In this document: piece by piece, positions 22,020 to 28,761 of the stretch
Numbering within the stretch: position 1 is the first letter of the stretch
Layout: each line of letters begins with the position of its first letter
Assembly (NCBI GenBank): GCA_900754795.1
Contig: CAAEEA010000037.1
Coordinates: 1-28,761, forward strand
Length of the DNA stretch: 28,761 nucleotides
DNA from: Clostridia bacterium
GTDB lineage: Bacteria > Bacillota > Clostridia > Peptostreptococcales > Anaerovoracaceae
Reading direction: 5' to 3'
The notes under the pieces: model-generated
Seen by the model: the letters and a program-made list of their open reading frames with translations, nothing else
Databases searched by the model: none
What the model was told of the DNA's origin: nothing
Position numbers and translations under genes: made by a program

Positions 22020-22048
22020 TCTGCCGATAGAGTTAGGAGGCGAATGTA

Positions 22049-22309
22049 ATGGCAAGTAAAAAAGGTGTAGGAAGCTCCAAAAATGGTCGTGACTCCGAGT
22101 CCAAACGTCTTGGACTGAAAGCCGGAGACGGTCAGTATGTAAGCGCCGGAAGCATTCTGGTAAGACAGAGAGGAACAAAGTTCCACCCTGGTAACAATGT
22201 CGGTATCGGCGGTGACGATACTCTCTTCGCTAAGATCGACGGTGCTGTCAAGTTCGAAAGAAAAGACAGAAACAGAAAACAGGTAAGCGTTTACCCGAAA
22301 GAAGCTTAA
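22049..22309 (+). CDS. rpmA: 50S ribosomal protein bL27
   Basis: bL27 reaches with its N-terminus into the peptidyl transferase centre. The 86-residue protein begins MASKKGVGSSKNGRDS, so the sequence needed at the active site starts directly at the initiator. Most Firmicute bL27 proteins carry an N-terminal extension that the Prp protease removes. AGGAGG precedes the ATG, and no in-frame extension is possible in the 29-base gap. The rest (RQRGTKFHPGNNVGIGGDDT, then FERKDRNRKQVSVYP) is typical. The absent extension agrees with the absent prp gene. A terminator follows. Confidence 0.97.
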   Translation: MASKKGVGSSKNGRDSESKRLGLKAGDGQYVSAGSILVRQRGTKFHPGNNVGIGGDDTLFAKIDGAVKFERKDRNRKQVSVYPKEA

Positions 22310-22319
22310 TAGACGATCG

Positions 22320-22350
22320 CCCTGTAATTCAGTGTTACAGGGTTTTTTTT
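22320..22350 (+). terminator. Rho-independent terminator after rpmA
   Basis: CCCTGTAA and TTACAGGG form a perfect 8-bp stem with a 7-base loop, followed by eight T. obgE begins 32 bases later, so partial read-through or an unseen promoter must supply obgE. Confidence 0.88.
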
Positions 22351-22381
22351 CAATGTTCAGGAAAAGAAATACGGAGGCAAG

Positions 22382-23680
22382 ATGTTTGTAGACAGAGCCA
22401 GGATAACCATAATTTCCGGAAAAGGCGGCAACGGAGCCGTCACTTTCAGGCGTGAGCCTTATGTTCCCGAGGGAGGCCCTGACGGAGGAGACGGCGGCAA
22501 AGGCGGCGACGTTATATTTGTGGCCGACAGAAACCTGAGGACTCTGATGGATTTTCGCTATAAGAGGAAATACCAGGCAGAGAACGGGGCCGACGGCATG
22601 AAACGTAAAAAATACGGGAAGTCCGGATCCGATCTTATAATCAAAGTTCCGATGGGAACAGTAATAATCGATGAAGAAACAGGTCTTATAATGAAAGACC
22701 TTACAGAAGACGGTGAAAGTTTTGTGGCTGCCAGAGGCGGACGTGGCGGTCGGGGAAACGTCCATTTTAAAAATTCCGTCAGGCAGGCTCCAAACTTCGC
22801 CGAAGCCGGGGGAGAAGCAAAAGAGAGACGCGTCATCCTCGAAATGAAGCTTATTGCCGACGTGGGACTTGTGGGATTTCCCAACGTGGGCAAATCATCG
22901 CTGCTGGCCGTTGCCACCAGCGCCAGACCGAAGATAGCGGACTATCATTTTACTACGATAGATCCGAACCTCGGAGTCGTTGACATTGACGGCGACAGTT
23001 TCGTCATGGCTGATATAGCGGGACTAATAGAGGGGGCAAGCCGTGGGCTTGGTCTCGGTTTTCGATTTCTTAAACACATCGAAAGGACAAAAGTTCTCAT
23101 ACATGTAGTTGACGTGTCAGGAAGCGAGGGACGTGATCCCAGAGACGACTTTGATAAGATAAACGCCGAGCTTGAAGCATACAGTCCGAAAATCCTTAAA
23201 AAACCTCAGATAGTCGCGGCTAATAAGATCGATATGATTGATGAGGAGTCGGAAGAATACAAAGATTTTAAATCATATGTAGAAAGCAGGGGTTACAGGG
23301 TATTTCCGATTTCCGCTCCGCTTCACCTGGGAGTCAGAGAACTTCTTCAGGCCGCTCTGATTGAACTTGCCCGCGCGGAGCAGCTCCCGGCGGAAGAAGA
23401 GGATAATACGCTTTACTTTGATTTTGAGTCAGAAGAAAAAGACCCGGATTACAGAAAAGTCACGGCTGCCTTCGATGAAGAAGCCGGGGTATATACTCTG
23501 ACAGGCAAACAGCTTAATAAGATATTCAGGTCGACCAATTTTAACGATATGGGCTCTCTGCGTTATCTGTACAAGTATATCGAAAAAAGCGGCGCCGTGG
23601 AAAAACTTAAAGAGATGGGCCTTGAAGAGGGCGATATTATCCGCATTGAAGGATTTGACATGGAATACTGGGATGAATGA
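22382..23680 (+). CDS. obgE: GTPase ObgE/CgtA
   Basis: Obg is an essential GTPase involved in late 50S assembly and stress signalling, and in B. subtilis in sporulation. The 432 residues comprise the glycine-rich Obg fold (1-158, with GGNGAVTFRREPYVPEGGP and AARGGRGGRGN) and the G domain with G1 GFPNVGKS (165-172), G2 TTIDPN, G3 DIAGLIEGA and G4 NKID. A C-terminal OCT domain (about 350-425) contains FRSTNFNDMGSLRYLYKYIEKSG. All switch residues are intact. CGGAGG precedes the ATG. The stop is followed within 14 bases by the acyltransferase reading frame. Confidence 0.97.
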   Translation: MFVDRARITIISGKGGNGAVTFRREPYVPEGGPDGGDGGKGGDVIFVADRNLRTLMDFRYKRKYQAENGADGMKRKKYGKSGSDLIIKVPMGTVIIDEETGLIMKDLTEDGESFVAARGGRGGRGNVHFKNSVRQAPNFAEAGGEAKERRVILEMKLIADVGLVGFPNVGKSSLLAVATSARPKIADYHFTTIDPNLGVVDIDGDSFVMADIAGLIEGASRGLGLGFRFLKHIERTKVLIHVVDVSGSEGRDPRDDFDKINAELEAYSPKILKKPQIVAANKIDMIDEESEEYKDFKSYVESRGYRVFPISAPLHLGVRELLQAALIELARAEQLPAEEEDNTLYFDFESEEKDPDYRKVTAAFDEEAGVYTLTGKQLNKIFRSTNFNDMGSLRYLYKYIEKSGAVEKLKEMGLEEGDIIRIEGFDMEYWDE

Positions 23681-23694
23681 TACGGGAGAAAGAG

Positions 23695-24808
23695 ATGACC
23701 GGACTGAATCAGATTAAAAAAAGAGACTATTCCTTTGATGTTTTCAGAGGCCTTTGTATGTGGTCCATACCTGTTTCTCATTTTACGAGGATGGGGGGGG
23801 TGCTTTTCTCAGGATTCATGGGGAGGAGTAGTTTACATTACCATAAATGTGTTTATAATGCAGGGATTTATGTTCCTGTCGGGGTATTTCTCAAAGAACG
23901 CGGAAAAAAGCCGTAAAACGGCGTTTAAAGGCGCTCTGTGGCCGTATCTTCTGAGCATACCTTTCTTCTATGTCGTCAGGTATATCATATACGGCAGCGC
24001 TACCTTGTATTTTGATCAGCCGCCGTTTGCGATGTGGTTCATGCTCGCCCTGTTCATATATAAGTTTTTCCTGACAGATTTCATAAAGATACCGTACTTT
24101 TTCGGAATATGCATGACGCTGTATATGGTCGCCGGCTGCATACCGTTTCTTACTGAGTTCCTCGCCCTGGGACGAATAGTATCTTATCTTCCGTTTTTCA
24201 TGATAGGGTATTACTGCAAACCTGAGCATATTCAGAAGCTGAGATCGCTGAAAAAATATCAGAATGCGCTGCTATTTGCCGTTTTGATCGCGGTGTCCTT
24301 TGCCCTTGCTTACGGACTGCCTCAGGTATCCCAGGAGTGGTATCTTCTGAGAAATCCGGGCTCATATCTGGATGTTCCGTGGTATCTTGACATTATAATG
24401 AGGGGACTGATCTTCATCCTCGGAGCCGCGTGGATAATCCTCATGCTGAATATTCTTCCCAATAAAGACAATTATCTGGCTTATGTGGGCAGAAATACAA
24501 TGCCGGTCTACATATTTCATCTGATAATACGTCAGATACTGAAAAAGACTGACATAACCATGGGGCTTTTTCCTATGCCGGAAAGTCCTGTGGTATACTA
24601 TCTGCTCATCTACGCTCTGGCGTCCCTCTGCGTATTTGTATTTTCGTCAAAACCTGTTTCAAAAGGCTATGACTTTGTCGTAGACGGATTTTACAATATC
24701 TGCTCCATGTTTATGACGAAGGTGTTTTTCCCTGTTATGAAAACAGTTGAAAAAGCAGTTTCGGGAGCGGCAGAGGCGATTTTAAAGCTTGTTGAAAAGC
24801 AAAAATAA
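23695..24808 (+). pseudogene. Membrane acyltransferase (acyltransferase 3-like), one base out of frame at a G8 tract
   Basis: A polytopic membrane protein of the acyltransferase 3 type, which O-acylates surface sugars or peptidoglycan. The first frame starts at 23695 (GGGAG upstream) and reads MTGLNQIKKRDYSFDVFRG...SHFTRMGG. At G8 (23793-23800) the sensible reading moves to the next frame: CFSQDSWGG, ITINVFIMQGFMFLSGYFSK, then about eight hydrophobic helices to 24808. Left alone, the first frame runs 40 more non-hydrophobic residues to a stop at 23916. Removing one G (G7) joins both parts into one 370-residue protein with the family layout. It may be phase-variable, a recent pseudogene or a sequencing error. 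The long downstream frame shows no decay, which favours the first or last. Confidence 0.75.
23793..23800 (+). repeat. Poly-G tract (G8), slippage site
   Basis: Eight consecutive G after GAGGAT, in the coding region for the first 35 or so residues of the acyltransferase. A seven-G version keeps the frame. This is the longest G run I noticed in the window. Confidence 0.9.
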
Positions 24809-24822
24809 TCTCATCCGCAGAC

Positions 24823-24870
24823 GGCTGTCCGGCGACAGATCAGGCTGTGATCCCGGACAGCTGTTTTTTT
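24823..24870 (+). terminator. Rho-independent terminator after the acyltransferase
   Basis: GGCTGTCCGG (24823-24832) pairs with CCGGACAGCT (24853-24862), ten pairs with one wobble, followed by G and seven T. Confidence 0.85.
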
Positions 24871-24921
24871 GTGATTAAACGCACGCTTTCCTCATACATA
24901 TTAAGCGGAGGAAAGTATGAT

Positions 24922-25428
24922 ATGAGATTTAAAGATAAGTTACTTGTTCAGGCGCTAATCTGCCTGACCTTGTTTTCTCTTATAAGGATAAGCGCCTTTT
25001 CAGATACGGGAATAATCGCCTCTGTACGTGAAAATATCACCGGCGCGGTTCAAAAACACCACACTGTTGAAGATTTAAAAGAAAAAGGAAGAGGAATCTT
25101 GTCGGACATCGCAAAAGCTCCTGATGCCCTTGTTTCCGTGATCGCCAGATCGGGTGAGGCGGGCGAATACGGCGTTCCCATTGATGATGAATCCGATGAA
25201 AAACTTATGACTGTTTACGCTGTATCCGGAGGAGTTGTCAGTTATGCCGGCATAGACAAAGACCTTGGGATATGCATCAGGATTGACCATGGTGATAAAG
25301 TGTCTGTCTACGGCAATATGTGCTCCCTCACGGCGGTAACAGGGGAAAGAATCGCAAAAGGTGACATAATAGGAACCTATGACAGCGAATGTGATGAAGA
25401 TTTTTATTATTCGTTGGAAAACAAATAG
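24922..25428 (+). CDS. SpoIVFA-like membrane protein with a degenerate LytM (M23) domain
   Basis: A 168-residue protein with one N-terminal membrane helix (about 7-24), a short coiled stretch, and a C-terminal beta-barrel of the M23/LytM fold (97-153). The fold signature is VYAVSGGVVSYAG, then ICIRIDHGDKVSVYGNM and GERIAKGDIIGTYD. The zinc-binding histidines are gone: the usual YxHL is YGNM and the usual HLHFE is YYSLEN, so it is not a peptidase. SpoIVFA and SpoIIQ of sporulation use such inactive LytM domains, and size and position near rplU-obg fit SpoIVFA. spoIVFB, its usual partner, is not in the window. GGAGG precedes the ATG at 24922. CATACATA at 24893-24900 loosely fits a sigma-E -10. 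Confidence 0.7.
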   Translation: MRFKDKLLVQALICLTLFSLIRISAFSDTGIIASVRENITGAVQKHHTVEDLKEKGRGILSDIAKAPDALVSVIARSGEAGEYGVPIDDESDEKLMTVYAVSGGVVSYAGIDKDLGICIRIDHGDKVSVYGNMCSLTAVTGERIAKGDIIGTYDSECDEDFYYSLENK

Positions 25429-25442
25429 AGGCGTGTTATAAT
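25414..25442 (+). promoter_or_regulatory. Sigma-A promoter with extended -10 for the HD/radical-SAM gene
   Basis: TTGGAA (25414-25419), a 17-base spacer ending in TGT, and a perfect TATAAT (25437-25442). It overlaps the end of the SpoIVFA-like gene. Confidence 0.7.
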
Positions 25443-25475
25443 TACTAAGATACAAATACATTGAAGGTGAAAAAA

Positions 25476-27854
25476 TTGAAAAAAAGAATCACACCTGATG
25501 AGGTGAACAGACTCTATATAAGATATGAAACTCCGCCATGGGTAATCGCTCACTGCAAAGCCGTGGCAGAAGTAGCCGCGGGACTTGCAAAAGAGCTTAA
25601 CAGGCACGGATATGATCTTGACACTGATCTTGTCCTCGGAGCCTCTCTTGCCCATGACGTTGCAAGAAAAGAGGACAGGCACGATCTTGTCGGCGCGGAT
25701 ATACTCGCCGGACTGGGATATGAAGACGAAGCCGGAATAGTAAGAGCGCATATGACATACCCTCGCTTTAACACAATCGACAGACTTAACGAATGCGACC
25801 TTGTCTGCCTGGCGGACAGAGTGGTAAAAGAAGACAGATATGTCGGGCTTGATGACAGGATAGAATATATACTTCAAAAAGCGCGGGACGCTTCTCCGGA
25901 ACAAATAGAAAAAATACTTATAAACAAGGAAAAGACAAAAAATCTGATAAAGCAGATCGAATCAATAACAGGGAAGTCTATGGATATGATGTTTGCCGAC
26001 GCAAAAATGATAAAAGAAAAACTGGATCCCGTATTAAAGAGGGTAGAAAAACCGGGCAGATATACGGGAGGCGAGATATATTCCGCCGTAAAAGACGAAA
26101 AAGAGATAAGAGAGCGCTTTGCCTTTGCTTTCCCCGACATGTACGAGATCGGAATGTCATATCTTGGTATGCAGATCCTTTACAAAGCTGTAAATGACAT
26201 GGATGGGCTTTACTGCGAAAGGGTATTTGCTCCGGGAGAGGATATGAAAAAAATAATGAAGACAGAGGGAATCCCGCTGTTCACTCTCGAAACAAAGACT
26301 CCCGTTAAAAAAACAGATATGCTCGGGTTCACACTCCAGTATGAAATGTCATATACTACTGTTTTGGACATGCTCGATCTGGCCGGCATACCGCTGCTGT
26401 CTTCACACAGAGGCGAAGATGATCCTGTCATCGCCGCTGGAGGGCCATGTGCTTTCAATCCGGAACCTCTTGCCGACTTCATTGACATTTTTCTCATAGG
26501 CGACGGCGAGGATCTTCTGCCGGCGGTTCTTGATCTGCACGCCCTGTGCAGAGAAAAAGGAAAAACAAAAAAAGAGTTTCTTAAAGAAGCCTCTAAAATG
26601 ACCGGCGTATATGTGCCGTCGTTTTATGAGCCCGTATATAACGATGATGGAACAATAAAAGAATTATGTAAACTATACGAAGGCGTGCCGCGGAAAGTTA
26701 AAAGAAACATCATTTCCGACCTTGAAAGCGCTCCGTTCCCGGTTAAACCGGTTATTCCTCTGATTGAAGCTGTACATGACAGATCTGTTGTTGAAACTTT
26801 CAGAGGCTGTACAAGAGGATGCAGATTTTGTCAGGCAGGTATGATATACAGACCTGTCAGAGAGAGATCCTCCGAAAAGATCATTGCCCTTGCCGCGGAG
26901 CAGATAAAAAATACGGGAAATGACGAGCTTTCTCTTCTTTCTCTGTCAACTAGCGACTATTCAGATTTCAGGAGCCTTACCCTCAGGCTTATGGAATATT
27001 GCAAGAAGAACAACGTTTCCCTTTCGCTTCCGTCTCTGCGCATTGACAACTTTGCTTTTGAAGCTCTCAGCAAAATACAGGAATACAGAAAGACAGGTCT
27101 CACTTACGCGCCGGAAGCCGGAACTCAGAGACTTAGAAATGTTATCAATAAGGGAGTGACCGAAGCTGATATATATACTTCTGTTGAGCAGGCCATATCA
27201 ATGGGCTGGAGGCATATTAAACTGTATTTCATGATCGGGCTGCCGACAGAAACCCGGGAGGATCTTGACGGTATTGCTGATATCGCCGCCGGTATTGTCG
27301 AAATCAACAAGAAATATAACGGACCTAAAGGAGGAGCTTTCCGTCTGACCGTAAGCGTATCGAATTTTGTTCCCAAAGCTGATACGCCTTTTCAGTGGGA
27401 AGGGCAGGACAACCCCGATGAATTCCGCAGAAAACACGAATATCTTGAACGAAAACTGCGAATGAGGGGAGTTACTTTTAACTATCACGACAGTTTTACA
27501 AGTGTCTGTGAAGCTGTGCTTGCAAGAGGCGACAGAAGATGCGGAAAAGCTCTTATGCGGGCCCATGAGCTCGGATGCCGTCTTGACGGATGGGGAGAAT
27601 ATTTCTCCGAGGAGAAATGGAAACAGGCGTTTGATGACACAGACGTTGATCCTGAGTTTTACGCTTACCGCAAAAGAGAAGACGATGAGATCCTTCCGTG
27701 GGATCACATAGACTGCTGCATTTCCAAAGAATTTCTTGCTGAAGAAAAAGAACGCGCCTACAGAGCCGAGACGACTCCGGACTGCCGTGCCGGATGCAAT
27801 GGGTGCGGCATAAACAGCGTTACTGAATGTAAACTGGAGGGAATTTATGGCTGA
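25476..27854 (+). CDS. HD-domain fused to TIGR03960-family radical SAM protein
   Basis: A 792-residue fusion. Residues 1-135 are an HD phosphohydrolase-like domain with His26, the His60-Asp61 pair (LAHDVARKED), His92 and Asp114 (LADRVVKEDR). After a helical linker (135-178) comes a full TIGR03960 protein: VEKPGRYTGGE, a B12-binding-like region, radical-SAM FRGCTRGCRFCQ (Cys445, 449, 452), and a Cys-rich tail CRAGCNGCGI. TIGR03960 proteins are usually about 600 residues without an HD domain. Their substrate is unknown, but they pair with DUF2344 proteins as here. The TTG at 25476 follows AAGGTGA by five to six bases. In-frame TTG 25461 and GTG 25467 lack a site. The next gene overlaps by eight bases. 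Confidence 0.88.
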   Translation: MKKRITPDEVNRLYIRYETPPWVIAHCKAVAEVAAGLAKELNRHGYDLDTDLVLGASLAHDVARKEDRHDLVGADILAGLGYEDEAGIVRAHMTYPRFNTIDRLNECDLVCLADRVVKEDRYVGLDDRIEYILQKARDASPEQIEKILINKEKTKNLIKQIESITGKSMDMMFADAKMIKEKLDPVLKRVEKPGRYTGGEIYSAVKDEKEIRERFAFAFPDMYEIGMSYLGMQILYKAVNDMDGLYCERVFAPGEDMKKIMKTEGIPLFTLETKTPVKKTDMLGFTLQYEMSYTTVLDMLDLAGIPLLSSHRGEDDPVIAAGGPCAFNPEPLADFIDIFLIGDGEDLLPAVLDLHALCREKGKTKKEFLKEASKMTGVYVPSFYEPVYNDDGTIKELCKLYEGVPRKVKRNIISDLESAPFPVKPVIPLIEAVHDRSVVETFRGCTRGCRFCQAGMIYRPVRERSSEKIIALAAEQIKNTGNDELSLLSLSTSDYSDFRSLTLRLMEYCKKNNVSLSLPSLRIDNFAFEALSKIQEYRKTGLTYAPEAGTQRLRNVINKGVTEADIYTSVEQAISMGWRHIKLYFMIGLPTETREDLDGIADIAAGIVEINKKYNGPKGGAFRLTVSVSNFVPKADTPFQWEGQDNPDEFRRKHEYLERKLRMRGVTFNYHDSFTSVCEAVLARGDRRCGKALMRAHELGCRLDGWGEYFSEEKWKQAFDDTDVDPEFYAYRKREDDEILPWDHIDCCISKEFLAEEKERAYRAETTPDCRAGCNGCGINSVTECKLEGIYG

Positions 27855-28533
27855 AAAATATGTTCTCAGATTTAACAAAACGGGATATATGATATATATA
27901 TCTCATCTCGATCTGCTCAGGCTCTTTAAACGAGTGTTCAGAGCATGCGGTATTGAAATAAGATATTCAATGGGATTCAACCCGCATCCCAAGCTCTCTT
28001 TCGCGCAGCCTCTTTCCCTTGGATATACCGGCATAAATGAGTTCCTTGAATTTGAGACATCATCATATTATGAACCTGAAATAATAATTGAATCCATGAG
28101 AGAGAAGATGCCGGAGGGTGTGGAGATCACAGGATGTTTTTCATTTAACGGCGGTAAATCAGCTCTTGCCGCTCTCGCGGAAAGCGCCCTGTACGAAATT
28201 GAGCTTCCCCTTGACACAACAGACGAAGATCTTTCAGATTGCATTGAATCTTACCTGAAAAAACAGGAAATAAGGGTTCTTAAAAGACGAAAAAAAGATA
28301 AAAAATATGTTGAAACTGACATAAGACCTATGATAAGAAAGATGGACGGGCAAAATAAAGACGGCAAAGCCGTCATCAGAGTGCTGCTGGACTGCGGCAG
28401 CGCCTCAAATTGCAGTCCGGAGCTTATAATAAGCTCATTTGCCGAACACATGGGAAAAGATATTCCAAGACAGATGATAAATGTAACGAGACTGGCCGTA
28501 AATTTTTCCAATAATTTACAATTTGAGTCTTGA
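27847..28533 (+). CDS. TIGR03936/DUF2344 radical-SAM-associated protein
   Basis: A 228-residue soluble protein of the DUF2344 family, encoded next to, or fused with, TIGR03960 radical-SAM proteins in many bacteria. Typical features are the start YVLRFNKTGYMIYISHLDLLR, RYSMGFNPHPKLSFAQPLSLG, and a C-terminal half with basic and beta-rich segments. It is thought to act with the radical-SAM protein on an unknown, possibly RNA-related, substrate. GGAGG lies just before the ATG, within the end of the upstream gene (overlap eight bases), so the two are coupled. In many Clostridia a ribonuclease G gene comes next. Here a promoter and a membrane protein gene follow instead. Confidence 0.92.
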   Translation: MAEKYVLRFNKTGYMIYISHLDLLRLFKRVFRACGIEIRYSMGFNPHPKLSFAQPLSLGYTGINEFLEFETSSYYEPEIIIESMREKMPEGVEITGCFSFNGGKSALAALAESALYEIELPLDTTDEDLSDCIESYLKKQEIRVLKRRKKDKKYVETDIRPMIRKMDGQNKDGKAVIRVLLDCGSASNCSPELIISSFAEHMGKDIPRQMINVTRLAVNFSNNLQFES

Positions 28534-28558
28534 CAGCCATGCCCGCCTGCTGTAAAAT
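28530..28558 (+). promoter_or_regulatory. Sigma-A promoter of the last, partial gene
   Basis: TTGACA (28530-28535), a 17-base spacer and TAAAAT (28553-28558). The -35 overlaps the stop of the DUF2344 gene. CCCGCC in the spacer and GGCGGG after the start point form a spaced inverted repeat. Confidence 0.7.
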
Positions 28559-28579
28559 AATGTAAAAGGGGCGGGTGAA

Positions 28580-28761
28580 ATGAATAAACTAAAAGATATA
28601 AGAAGCTTTGCGGATTTAAAAGAATTCGCGATTCTCAACAAAGAATTTATCAAAAAGGCAGCCCTTCCGTTGGTGGTAGTGGCTGCCTTGATTTTTTTCC
28701 GTATATACGGAGCCGAAGAGGATACTGTTTCAGAGAATATTGATGATATATCGACGCCGGA
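28580..28761 (+). CDS. N-terminal part of a membrane-anchored protein, cut by the window end
   Basis: Sixty codons are visible and the frame is open to the window edge. After a charged 27-residue cytoplasmic head (MNKLKDIRSFADLKEFAILN...) there is one hydrophobic helix (about 28-41, LPLVVVAALIFF), then acidic residues (GAEEDTVSENIDDIS) that would begin an outside domain. The layout is that of a single-pass anchored protein such as a ComEA-like DNA receptor or a wall protein, but nothing seen so far identifies it. GGGCGGGTG upstream is a weak ribosome binding site. Confidence 0.65.
   Translation, partial: MNKLKDIRSFADLKEFAILNKEFIKKAALPLVVVAALIFFRIYGAEEDTVSENIDDISTP

Noticed and set aside
21812..22765. 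Long open frame of 317 codons on the minus strand
   Set aside because: It lies antisense to rplU, rpmA and obgE, has no ribosome binding site, and its composition mirrors the Ala/Lys-rich plus-strand code.
26007..26009. Internal ATG as a separate start for the radical-SAM part of the HD fusion
   Set aside because: No ribosome binding site precedes it and the frame is continuous with the HD domain, so a single fused protein is simpler.

Overview
The window is about 28.8 kb of chromosome from a low-to-middling GC, endospore-forming Firmicute, almost certainly class Clostridia. The grounds are an alpha/beta-type small acid-soluble spore protein, the sporulation membrane protein YlbJ, a SpoIVFA-like LytM protein, strong GGAGG ribosome binding sites, frequent TTG starts, TTGACA/TATAAT-type promoters, and Firmicute gene orders (rsmD-coaD-ylbJ-ylbM-rpmF; ftsK-rimO-pgsA-cinA-recA; rplU-rpmA-obg). 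Almost everything is vertically inherited core chromosome. I see no rRNA, tRNA, CRISPR array, insertion sequence or prophage, and no gene-free stretch longer than about 200 bases.

Layout. 1-3.3 kb: a small membrane protein on the minus strand, then an Asp23/YloU-family gene overlapping recG, then a small membrane protein that converges on the spore gene ssp across a two-way terminator. 3.6-6.6 kb: rsmD, coaD, a coiled-coil protein, a lipoprotein and a small Cys-rich protein, ending in a terminator. 6.6-10.4 kb: ylbJ, tmcAL (ylbM), ackA and rpmF (bL32). 10.4-13.4 kb: dapA (minus) facing asd (plus), two steps of lysine/diaminopimelate synthesis, followed by uppP. 13.4-20.3 kb: ftsK/spoIIIE, rimO, pgsA, cinA, and recA with a LexA box. 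20.4-23.7 kb: a polysaccharide deacetylase under a palindromic operator, then rplU-rpmA-obgE. 23.7-28.8 kb: a frameshifted membrane acyltransferase, a SpoIVFA-like protein, an HD-domain/radical-SAM fusion, its DUF2344 partner, and the start of one more membrane protein cut by the window edge.

Themes. Several genes bear on the envelope and its precursors (uppP, pgsA, dapA/asd, deacetylase, acyltransferase, lipoprotein). Others bear on ribosome assembly (rsmD, rimO, obgE, bL21, bL27, bL32), chromosome maintenance (recG, recA, ftsK) and sporulation (ssp, ylbJ, the LytM protein).

The least ordinary features are: (1) a G8 tract that puts an acyltransferase one base out of frame, as in phase-variable genes; (2) a TIGR03960 radical-SAM protein with an N-terminal HD phosphohydrolase domain; (3) a bL21 protein with a C-terminal HeH/SAP-like domain; (4) joint absence of the Prp protease gene and of the bL27 N-terminal extension that Prp cuts; (5) a 20-bp perfect palindrome and a mutually exclusive leader pairing in front of rpmF; (6) an 11-bp-arm palindrome filling the deacetylase promoter. 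I found no clear multi-gene defence or other wholly new system.
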